Below, one piece after another: positions 42,664-50,758 of a stretch of 64,000 nt of DNA; position 1 is the first letter of the stretch; each line of letters opens with the position of its first letter. Origin of the DNA: Streptomyces griseus subsp. griseus (lineage in GTDB: Bacteria; Actinomycetota; Actinomycetes; Streptomycetales; Streptomycetaceae). The stretch is from positions 1 to 64,000 of the forward strand of contig NZ_JOJE01000038.1 of NCBI RefSeq assembly GCF_000720255.1. The letters run 5' to 3'. The notes below the pieces were generated by a model, which saw only the letters and a list, made by a program, of their open reading frames with translations, was not told where the DNA came from and did not search any database. The translations under genes and the position numbers were made by a program.

Positions 42664-44313
42664 TCAGAGCTCGTCCACGTCCAGGTTCGTGATCACCGTC
42701 CGGGCCACCTCGCGTCCCCGGCTCGTGAAGTCGCCCTTGCCCGGGTAGCCGATGGTGAGTCTGTACAGGTCGCCGGCTGAGGTCTTGTAGTAGAGCATCC
42801 TCAGTTCGCGCGGGCGGGGGTCCTGGCTGTCGTCGGTGGTGTAGGTGATCGTGTTCTCGGCCGACGGCTTGCCCTGGTACGTCGTCTGCTCGGGGACCGT
42901 CTTCGCGCCCTTGGGCATGTCGAGGTCGTAGTCGCCGCTCTCCTTGAACTTGCCGTCGTCGTCGTACATCTCGGCGGCGGCGGAGTCGGCTATGTTCCTG
43001 CTGGTGTCCTCGGACTTCTTGGTGAGGGTGAGGACGACCGAGATGGCACCGCTGGCGTCGCTGTAGCCGACCCAGTGGGTCTGGTCCGTCTTCCGGTCGG
43101 GCACGCTGCGCTCGTAGTCGGCGGGCACCGCCAGGGTCGCGGCGACGTCCTTCTCGTGGGCCGTCTTCCAGCCGTCGGGCAGCGGCCCCGCGAAGGGATC
43201 GGTGAGTACGAGGTACGCCGCCACCGCCGCCGCGACGACCGCGGCGCCGAGCCCGAACCACGCCTTGCGGCCCAGCCGCACGCCCCTGCCCGGTACGTCG
43301 ACGTAGCGCACGGGCTGTGTGGGCTGCGGCGCCGGCGGATCCGCGGCCGCCTCCAGCAGCGCGCGCACTTGGGCCGCCGCCGGGCGCCGGGCCGGATCCT
43401 TCTGGAGCAGCCCGTTGATGGCCTCCGCGAGCGGTCCCTGCGCGGCGGCGGGCGGCGCGGGCACGGCGTTGAGGACGGACTGGAGCGTCGCGGGTGTGTT
43501 GCTGCGGCGGAACGGGGAGACGCCCTCCGTCGCCGCGTACAGCACCACACCCAGCGACCACAGGTCCGACGCCGGGCCGGGGCGCTGGCCCAGCACCCGT
43601 TCCGGCGCGATGTACTCGGGCGATCCGACGAACCCGCCCGTGTCCGTCAGGTTCGTCTCGCCCTCGATGTGGGCGATGCCGAAGTCGGTGAGGACGACCC
43701 GGTCGTGGCGGCCCAGCAGCACGTTGTCCGGCTTGACGTCCCGGTGCAGGATGCCCGCCGCGTGTGCCGCCTCCAGCGCGCCGAGGACCTCCAGGCCGAT
43801 GCCGGCCGCCTCCCGTGCGCTCAGCGTGCCCTCCTGGAGAGCATCACCGAGTGAACGTCCCCGCACCAGCTCCATGACGATCCACGGCCGATCGTCGACC
43901 ACCGCCACGTCATGCACGTTCACGACGGCCGGGTGGTCGAGCCGGGCCGCGGCCCTCGCCTCCCGGCGCATCCGCTCGAACGCGGTGGCCCGTTCACGTT
44001 CGGAAAGGTGATCGGGGACGCGCGGCTCCTTGACGGCGACCTCCCGGTCCACCGTCTCGTCCTTGGCCCGCCACACCGTGCCCATGCCTCCGTGGCCGAG
44101 CTTCGCGAGCAGGCGGTAGCGGCCGGCGATGAGCCGCCCGGTTCCGGGGTCCCGCTCGGGGGCGCCGCCTTGCAGGGGGTGCGGTGCGGCAGGCGGAGCG
44201 GGTGTCGCGTACGGGTTGTCGGGGTGCGGTAGCGCAGCCTGCGGGCTCGGCGGTTGCAGAGCGAAACTCGTCGGCTCGTCAGTCCCGTGGCGGGCTCCCC
44301 CGTTGTTGCTCAT
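42664..44313 (-). CDS. receptor Ser/Thr protein kinase (cluster member 5)
   Basis: 549 aa from ATG 44313 (MSNNGG, matching the MSNDGD start of the kinase at 39568). Intact kinase domain: GHGGMG (73-78), Lys95, HRDVKPDN (Asp192), DFG (210-212) and GGFVGSPEYIAPER. One transmembrane helix (~367-385), then an extracellular domain beginning DGWKTAHEKDVAATLAVPADY. Last gene of the five-kinase array, 94 bp after the previous. The array corresponds to the SCO4775-4779 kinases of S. coelicolor, reported to take part in spore-wall synthesis. Confidence 0.92.
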   Translation of the reverse strand: MSNNGGARHGTDEPTSFALQPPSPQAALPHPDNPYATPAPPAAPHPLQGGAPERDPGTGRLIAGRYRLLAKLGHGGMGTVWRAKDETVDREVAVKEPRVPDHLSERERATAFERMRREARAAARLDHPAVVNVHDVAVVDDRPWIVMELVRGRSLGDALQEGTLSAREAAGIGLEVLGALEAAHAAGILHRDVKPDNVLLGRHDRVVLTDFGIAHIEGETNLTDTGGFVGSPEYIAPERVLGQRPGPASDLWSLGVVLYAATEGVSPFRRSNTPATLQSVLNAVPAPPAAAQGPLAEAINGLLQKDPARRPAAAQVRALLEAAADPPAPQPTQPVRYVDVPGRGVRLGRKAWFGLGAAVVAAAVAAYLVLTDPFAGPLPDGWKTAHEKDVAATLAVPADYERSVPDRKTDQTHWVGYSDASGAISVVLTLTKKSEDTSRNIADSAAAEMYDDDGKFKESGDYDLDMPKGAKTVPEQTTYQGKPSAENTITYTTDDSQDPRPRELRMLYYKTSAGDLYRLTIGYPGKGDFTSRGREVARTVITNLDVDEL

Positions 44314-44407
44314 GCGTCCATCCATATCGCGGCAGGCGCGGGTGCAGCCACCTCCGGCGCTTTTCGGTCACCGAGCCGTGACCCTTCACGTACACGTCAC
44401 GTACACG

Positions 44408-46081
44408 TCACGTACGGACGAACGTGTCGACCGCGACGTCGAAGTACTCCCTCGCCTCCCGCACCTTCCCGACCGGTGCCGACACCCACACGTCGTACAT
44501 CCGGCCGCCCTCCTCCCAGCACAGGTCGTAGGTGTGCCGGGCGCCCTCCGTCGCGTTGAAGCCGTTCCAGGTGAACTCCCAGAGCGCGGCGGGGCGCCCG
44601 CCCTGGGTGGTCTCGGTGACCCGGCCGTCCCGGTAACCGGGGTTGGTGTCCGGGCCCTTGGCGGCCGCGCGCCGCATCACCGCGAGGGGGCCGCCCGGTT
44701 CGGGGTCGGTGACCTTGACGCCGATGCGGAAGGTGTCGCCGGGCGAGAGGTAGAAGACCCGTTCGCCCTGCGAGTCACGCCGGAAACCGTCCGGGACGGC
44801 GAAGGAGAACCCGGCAGGGTCGCGCGCGACGCGGTAGCCGGAGGGGGCGGTGGTGAGTGCGGGGGCGGGCGCGGTCGACGTGTTCGGCGCCCCCGACGAC
44901 GTACGCGCGGCCGGGGATGTCGTACTCGTGGCCGAGGACGATGTGTGCGCGGCCGTGGACGACGTGTCCGCCGGGGTGTGCGGCGCCGAGCTCCCCGGCC
45001 TGCCGTCTCCGTCGTCGTCGCCGTTCATCAGCAGGGCCGCGGCGGAGACGCCCGCGCCGGCCATCGCCGCGACCAGGAGCGCGGCCACCAGCATGCCCCG
45101 CGTGGACTGACCGGCGCGGGGCGGTGCGGCGGCGGGAGGCTGCTGGCTGGGCAGGTCGCGGTGGGTCGGGGTGTAGCCGTGCTGCCGGTCCGTCGCGGAC
45201 GGCGGGGAGGCTGGGACCTGCGAGGCCTGGGGGGTGCGCCCGGTGTCCAGGAACGTACGCAGCATCCGCTCCGCCTCCGTCGCGCCCAGCCGCCGTTCCG
45301 GATCACGCTCCAGCAGGCCCTGTACGACGGGCAGGAGTGGCGCGGCCTGGTCGGGCGGGCTGAACTCGGCGAAGACCACGGCGTGCAGGATGCCGCCCAA
45401 CGAGTCCCGGCGGAACGGCGATTCCCCGCTCAGGGCCGTGCACAGCAGCGCGCCCAGCGACCACAGGTCGGACTCGGGTCCGGTCCTGGACCCGGACATC
45501 CGCTCGGGCGCGGTGTACTCGGGCGAGCCGACGAAGGACCCCGTCTCGGTGAGCGTGGTGGCGCCCGCGACCTGGGCGATGCCGAAGTCGGTGAGGACGA
45601 CGCGGTCGCTGCCGGACTCCATGAGCACGTTCGCCGGTTTGATGTCCCGGTGCAGCACGCCCGCCGCGTGCGCAGCGTTCAGGGCGCTCAGCAGGGCCAC
45701 GCCGATCCGGGCGACGTCCTGCGCGCCGACGGGACCGCCTGCGGAGATGCGGTCGGCGAGGGAGCCGCCCTCGATCAACTCCATCACGATGTACGGCCGT
45801 TCGTCGTCCACGACGACGTCGTGCACGACGATGATGTGCGGGTGGCTCAGCTGCGCCACCGCACGGGCCTCGCGCAGCGTCCGGTCGCGCTGTTGGCGGG
45901 CCTCCTCGGCCGAGAGGGAGTTGTCCTGGGCGATCTCCTTGACCGCCACCCGCCGGCCGAGCAGCTGGTCCGTGGCACGCCAGACCACGCCCATGCCGCC
46001 GCGCCCGAGCCTGGCCTCCAGCCGGTAACGGCCCGCGATGACCCGGATGTCGGCCCCCTCGGTCCCCATGAGCCCCATCAT
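44408..46081 (-). CDS. receptor Ser/Thr protein kinase (cluster member 4)
   Basis: 557 aa if started at ATG 46081 (MMGLMGTEGAD); ATG 46069 is an alternative. Kinase domain: GRGGMG (26-31), Lys48, HRDIKPANVL and DFG with FVGSPEYTAPER. Proline/alanine linker, a transmembrane helix (LVAALLVAAMAGAGVSAAALL), an unusually Thr/Ser-rich extracellular stalk (SSTAAHTSSSATSTTSPAA), and a C-terminal domain with DPAGFSFAVPDGF and LWEFTWNGF. It lies between members 3 and 5 in the same orientation, 70 bp after the former. Confidence 0.9.
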   Translation of the reverse strand: MMGLMGTEGADIRVIAGRYRLEARLGRGGMGVVWRATDQLLGRRVAVKEIAQDNSLSAEEARQQRDRTLREARAVAQLSHPHIIVVHDVVVDDERPYIVMELIEGGSLADRISAGGPVGAQDVARIGVALLSALNAAHAAGVLHRDIKPANVLMESGSDRVVLTDFGIAQVAGATTLTETGSFVGSPEYTAPERMSGSRTGPESDLWSLGALLCTALSGESPFRRDSLGGILHAVVFAEFSPPDQAAPLLPVVQGLLERDPERRLGATEAERMLRTFLDTGRTPQASQVPASPPSATDRQHGYTPTHRDLPSQQPPAAAPPRAGQSTRGMLVAALLVAAMAGAGVSAAALLMNGDDDGDGRPGSSAPHTPADTSSTAAHTSSSATSTTSPAARTSSGAPNTSTAPAPALTTAPSGYRVARDPAGFSFAVPDGFRRDSQGERVFYLSPGDTFRIGVKVTDPEPGGPLAVMRRAAAKGPDTNPGYRDGRVTETTQGGRPAALWEFTWNGFNATEGARHTYDLCWEEGGRMYDVWVSAPVGKVREAREYFDVAVDTFVRT

Positions 46082-46151
46082 GCCCCACGAGCCGGGGCAC
46101 CTGGTCAGCCACCTTTCGGCCGCCACCCAGGGGGTCAACCGGCTCCCCCGG

Positions 46152-47843
46152 TCAGGCCCCCTTCGGCCGCCATCCCTGCAGGACCGTCTTGAACTGCTTG
46201 CCGGTCGTCGCCCAGTCCTTCGCGGGCGCCGACATGTAGATGGCGTACTCGACTCCGTCGCGGCTGAAGTACGTCTGCTCGATCGCGCGGCGCGGTCCGG
46301 GGAACGGGGTGTCCTTCGCCTGTGCGGTCCACGTGTACTCCCACAGGGAGCCCTCGCGGTCGCGGTAGAGGTTCTTCTCCATCCTCACGCGTTTGTAGTC
46401 GACGAGCCGGTCGAGCTGCTGTTCGAGGTCACGCTGGTGCTCGTAGGCGTCGTTGAAGTCGGAGGACGTGTCGACGGCGATGCGGACGAAGTGCTCGCCG
46501 CCGTCGGGCGTGTAGTCGATCTGCTTGAGGTCGCCCTGGATGCTGAAGACCTCGCGCTTCCAGGTCTTGTCGGGCAGGGACAGTTCGAAGCCCAGGGGGT
46601 CCTCGACGGAGACCCATGTGCCGGTGCCCGCGCCCTTCCCGGCCGTCGTGCCGCCCGCGGAGGTGGAGTCGGGTGACGCGGAGGCGGTGTCGTTCCGCTG
46701 CCTGCTCTCGTCCACCTTCTGCAGCAGCACCGCCGTACCGCCGCCGACCAGCGCGGCGACGGCCACCACCAGGGCGAGCGTGCGCAGCCGGCGGTGCCTG
46801 GTCGGCGCGGACGCGGGTCCCGAGGGCCCGATCGAGGTCGGTGCCGAGGCCGGGCCGGTCATGTGGTGGACGGGCGAGGCCATCGGCTCCGCCAGGGGGT
46901 GGGTCGAGGTGCCCGGACCGGGATGACCGGCCGTCCCCGCGCCCGGTACCGCGTGGGTCGCCGACTCGAAGCGGTCGCCCATGTGCCGTGTCGGCACGTA
47001 GACCTGCGCGGCGTCGGGCCGCCGTCCCTCCGCCGCCTCGGCGAGCAGCTGTTCGGCTTCCACGACACCGGGCCGGTCGGCCGGGTCCTTGCGCAGCAGT
47101 GCGGTGATGACGGGCTCGAGCGGACCGGCGTACCGCGGCTCGGCGGCCTCCTCCTCGACGACCGCCTGCATGGTGCCGAGGGGCGAGGTGCGGCGGAAGG
47201 GCGACCTGCCCTCCACCGCCGTGTACAGCGTCGCGCCGAGCGCCCACAGGTCGGAGGACGGGCCGGGGTCGTGGCCGCGCACGCGTTCGGGGGCGAGGTA
47301 GTCGACCGATCCGACGACCTCTCCCGTACGGGTGATGGTGGTGTCGCCCTCGATCTGCGCGATGCCGAAGTCGGTGAGCAGGACCCGGCGGTCGTGGCCG
47401 AGGAGAACGTTGCCGGGCTTGATGTCACGGTGCAGGACCCCGGCGGCGTGCGCGGCGCGCAGGGCGCGCAGCACCCACAGGCCGATCCGCGCCGCCTCCG
47501 TGGGCTCGACGCGGCCGTCCTCCTTCACCGCGTCGGCCAGCGAGCGGCCCTCGACGAGCTCCATCACGATCCACGGCCGGCCGTCGTGTTCGAGCACGTC
47601 GTGGACGGTGACGACAGCGGAGTGGTTGATCCGCGCGGCCGCGCGCGCCTCCGCCCGGGTACGGGCGAGCAGCCGTTCCTGGTCGCTCTCGGAGACGTAG
47701 AGAGCGGCGGTCAGCTCCTTGATGGCGACGGCGCGGTGCAGCACCTCATCATGGGCACGCCACACACGGCCCATACCGCCGCTGCCGATGGAGTCGGCGA
47801 GCCGGTAACGGCCGGCGACGAGCTGGCCCTGCATCTGATTCAC
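46152..47843 (-). CDS. receptor Ser/Thr protein kinase (cluster member 3)
   Basis: 563 aa from GTG 47843; ATG 47834 is an alternative. Kinase domain: GSGGMG (20-25), Lys42, HRDIKPGNVL and DFG with GEVVGSVDYLAPER. A His/Pro/Gly linker, one transmembrane helix (LALVVAVAALVGGGTAVLL) and an extracellular domain with DPLGFELSLPDKTWKR and LWEYTW. It shares that fold pattern with the other kinases. Transcribed after the pseudokinase, 137 bp apart. Confidence 0.92.
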   Translation of the reverse strand: MNQMQGQLVAGRYRLADSIGSGGMGRVWRAHDEVLHRAVAIKELTAALYVSESDQERLLARTRAEARAAARINHSAVVTVHDVLEHDGRPWIVMELVEGRSLADAVKEDGRVEPTEAARIGLWVLRALRAAHAAGVLHRDIKPGNVLLGHDRRVLLTDFGIAQIEGDTTITRTGEVVGSVDYLAPERVRGHDPGPSSDLWALGATLYTAVEGRSPFRRTSPLGTMQAVVEEEAAEPRYAGPLEPVITALLRKDPADRPGVVEAEQLLAEAAEGRRPDAAQVYVPTRHMGDRFESATHAVPGAGTAGHPGPGTSTHPLAEPMASPVHHMTGPASAPTSIGPSGPASAPTRHRRLRTLALVVAVAALVGGGTAVLLQKVDESRQRNDTASASPDSTSAGGTTAGKGAGTGTWVSVEDPLGFELSLPDKTWKREVFSIQGDLKQIDYTPDGGEHFVRIAVDTSSDFNDAYEHQRDLEQQLDRLVDYKRVRMEKNLYRDREGSLWEYTWTAQAKDTPFPGPRRAIEQTYFSRDGVEYAIYMSAPAKDWATTGKQFKTVLQGWRPKGA

Positions 47844-47980
47844 GTTGCCCCGCAATGCTCTTGACAGGGTCAGACTAAGGACCGGCCCGCGTCCAGGGAA
47901 CAAGCGGGGTCCCAAGGAAACCGCACTGTGATGGTTATCGCTTGCAGGTCAATGTGGGAACCGCCGGGGAAGACGGGGCC

Positions 47981-50584
47981 TCAGCCGGTGTACCGGTAGG
48001 TGGCCGACGCCTGTTCGTACAGGCGGGTCACCTCGTCCCGTTCGGCCTCGGGGCCACGCATCTGGAGGACGTGGTAGCGCCCGCCGAGGAGGATCGCGAT
48101 GTTCCGCACGAACAACTCCTTCCCCTCCGCGCCGGTCCAGGTGAACTGCCCCTCGGCCATGGACCGTCCGCCCACCTCGATGGTGCGCAGCCCGGTGGAG
48201 GTGGCCCAACTGGAGGCGCGGTACGGCTGCAGCTCGAGCTCCTTCTCCCGCTGGTAGACCATCGGGTCACTGCCGTACTTCTTCGCGGTGTCCCGCCCGG
48301 GCACGACGAGCAGCTCGAAGTCGCCGTGCGTGTACCGGACCTGGCCGAGCCCGTTGCGCGGGGTGCGGTCCCAGCCGTTGGCGACAGCCACGCGGAAGCC
48401 CTCGGCGTCCTTGCGCAGGGTGAAGCCGTCGGGGACGTCGGGGTCGTCGCCGGCCTGCGTCCCGGTGGAGCCGCCGGACTCGGACGGCTCCGGGTTCTGT
48501 TGCGGCGAGGTCTGGTCGGGCCGGGGCTCGCTGCTCGCGTCGGGTGCCTGCTCGACCTGACCGGTGGCCCCCGTCCGCTCGGCCCCGCCCGCCCCGTCGG
48601 CGCCGGCGTTCTCGCCGGCCTTGGGCATGAACAGCACGGCGTACGCGATCGCCGCGGCCAGCGCCAGCAGTATCACCACGAGCAGCGTGCGGCCCAGGCT
48701 GCGCGGTGAGCGGCCCGTCTCCCGCCTGGCCCGCTTGTGCCGCCCGTGCGTGGAGACGGGCAGCCCGGCGCGTCGCCTGCGCACCAGCTCGCCCCGGCGG
48801 CGGACGATCGGCAGCCGGTGCGGATCGACGGGCGGAGCGGCGATGACGTGCGCGCCGGCCTCCGGCTCGGGCGCCGAGCGGACCAGTGACCGCAGCCAGC
48901 CCCGCAGTTCCTCGAAGTCGATGCGCTCGGTGGGGTCCTGGCGCAGCAGCGACTCCACGACCGGCCGGAGCGGCCCGCACTCCTCGGCGAAGGCGGGCGG
49001 CTCCGCGCACACCATCTGCACCAGCTCGGCCGTCGACTCCTCCGGATACGGCGCGTGCCCCTGCACGGCCCTGAAGAGCAGCGCGCCCAGCGCCCACAGG
49101 TCGGTCGCGGGCCCGATCGGCGCGGCCAACTGCCAGTTCTCGTGCACCGGCCCGGCCTGCTCCGGCGCCCACCGCTCGGTCACGGGCCCCACCACGGCCA
49201 TCCGCGCCTGCCGCGCCCGTTCGGCGGCCAGCGCCGTCGCCGGCCCCCGCCGCACCGGCCCACCGGCCGGCTCACCCCAGCCCGCGCCGGGCACCCCCGC
49301 CGCGGGCACGGGCTCGGGCAGCACGGGGCCGCTCCCCTGCGCGGGCACGGACACACCGCGCACCCCGTGAGGGTCGGCCATCCGCCCCTGGGGCACACCT
49401 GGCCGCGCCACCTCCGAGCCGGGCCCGATGGCGTACGGCCCCTGCGACGAGCCGTCGACCTGGCCACCCGGCCCGATCTCATACGGCGCCTGCGACGAAC
49501 CGTTGGCGTAGGGGCGGGTCTCGCCCTCGGCGGGAGGCCGGGCGCCGGGAAGCGCCGTCCGACCGTTCTGCGCCTCGTGCACCCGGGCCGCGGCCCGCGC
49601 GCCGGCACGATACGCGGCGATCGCTCCGGCACGTGCGGCACGAATGTCATCGCCGCTCTCCGGAGTGGCTCTCCGAGCGAGCGCGGACGAATCGCTCGCC
49701 CCGCCGATCCCGTGCGCGCCCTCCGCACCGGCAGCCGGCAACGCGCCCGCCGCCCGCGCCTGAATGGCCGCCCGCCGAGCAGCCTCGGGATCCACCCCGC
49801 CACTCACACCACCGAGACCGCCGGCACCCAACGCTCCCCCGGGCGCGCCCGCCCCACCACTCGCCCCGCTTGCCCCACCGGGCCCACCGGGCCCACCAAA
49901 GCCGACCGGGCCTCCACCGGGCGGGCCCCCGAACTCCCCGGGTCCGCCGCCCGCCTCATCCTCCTCGGGCGGCACCGGGTCGTACCCGCACAGCGCCTCC
50001 TCCGCCGCGCCGACGGCCAGTCCGGTCAGCATGACCCGGCCGTCGTCGCAGATCAGTACCGTGCGCGCGGTGATGTTCCGGTGCACCCAGCCGTGCCCGT
50101 GCAGCACCCGCAGGGCCATGAGCACGTCGGAGGCGACCTCGGCCGCCCGGTACGGCGTCAGCGGCTTCTCGGCGAGCAGCGCGGCAAGCGGCCGTGCGGC
50201 CACCAACTCACTCACTATCCACAGCGACCCGCCCTCGGCGAACACGTCGAAGACCTGGTCGAGCCGCGGGTGGTCGGGAATCCGGGCCGTGGCCTGCGCG
50301 GCCTCCACCGCACGCCGCACCACCGGATCGGCGGGCCGCCGGGTGCCGGCTCCGGCCCGCTGCGGGCGGCCCACCCCACGGTCACGCGCTGTGAACCCCT
50401 CGGGCAGTCCCTCCGCGTCGAGCACCTCCGCCTCGACGACCTCCGGCAACGGCACCTGCCTGACCAGGACTTCCTGCCCGCTGTAGGTGTCGAAGGCGCG
50501 GATCTCGCTGAGTTCGTACTCGTCGGACGGCGGCAGCGGCAGGCGGTAGCGGTCGGCGAGTACCCGTCCCGCATAGTCGTCCAC
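47981..50584 (-). CDS. membrane pseudokinase of the Ser/Thr kinase cluster
   Basis: 867 aa from GTG 50584, with GGGGGAGG 4 bases upstream. A kinase fold that has lost all main catalytic residues. There is no Gly-rich loop, Arg42 stands where the ATP-binding Lys should be (VLVRQ), the catalytic HRD reads HRN (168-170), and DFG reads GLA (188-190, LTGLAVG). A Gly/Ala/Pro-rich insertion (~205-300) interrupts the fold, then the C-lobe continues (DLWALGALLFRAVQGHAPYPE). A transmembrane helix (~650) and an extracellular domain (GFRVAVANGWDRTP...GQFTWTG) follow. It probably binds or regulates the active kinases rather than phosphorylating. Confidence 0.88.
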   Translation of the reverse strand: MDDYAGRVLADRYRLPLPPSDEYELSEIRAFDTYSGQEVLVRQVPLPEVVEAEVLDAEGLPEGFTARDRGVGRPQRAGAGTRRPADPVVRRAVEAAQATARIPDHPRLDQVFDVFAEGGSLWIVSELVAARPLAALLAEKPLTPYRAAEVASDVLMALRVLHGHGWVHRNITARTVLICDDGRVMLTGLAVGAAEEALCGYDPVPPEEDEAGGGPGEFGGPPGGGPVGFGGPGGPGGASGASGGAGAPGGALGAGGLGGVSGGVDPEAARRAAIQARAAGALPAAGAEGAHGIGGASDSSALARRATPESGDDIRAARAGAIAAYRAGARAAARVHEAQNGRTALPGARPPAEGETRPYANGSSQAPYEIGPGGQVDGSSQGPYAIGPGSEVARPGVPQGRMADPHGVRGVSVPAQGSGPVLPEPVPAAGVPGAGWGEPAGGPVRRGPATALAAERARQARMAVVGPVTERWAPEQAGPVHENWQLAAPIGPATDLWALGALLFRAVQGHAPYPEESTAELVQMVCAEPPAFAEECGPLRPVVESLLRQDPTERIDFEELRGWLRSLVRSAPEPEAGAHVIAAPPVDPHRLPIVRRRGELVRRRRAGLPVSTHGRHKRARRETGRSPRSLGRTLLVVILLALAAAIAYAVLFMPKAGENAGADGAGGAERTGATGQVEQAPDASSEPRPDQTSPQQNPEPSESGGSTGTQAGDDPDVPDGFTLRKDAEGFRVAVANGWDRTPRNGLGQVRYTHGDFELLVVPGRDTAKKYGSDPMVYQREKELELQPYRASSWATSTGLRTIEVGGRSMAEGQFTWTGAEGKELFVRNIAILLGGRYHVLQMRGPEAERDEVTRLYEQASATYRYTG

Positions 50585-50758
50585 GATGCCTCCCCCGGCT
50601 GCCCGGTCGCTCAATTCCGCTCGTTGCGCGGCCCGATTCCCGCACAACTCGATGCGTACGGTCCGCAGCCATTCACGATACGTGCCGGAGGCAACCTGCA
50701 AAGGGGGATACCGGATCTGACGCCCCGACTCCCGCCCCGAACGCCGGGGCGGGCCAGG

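Noticed and set aside
40147..42780. An 877-aa frame overlapping the glycosyltransferase
   Set aside because: Arg/Pro-rich shadow of the real gene in another frame.
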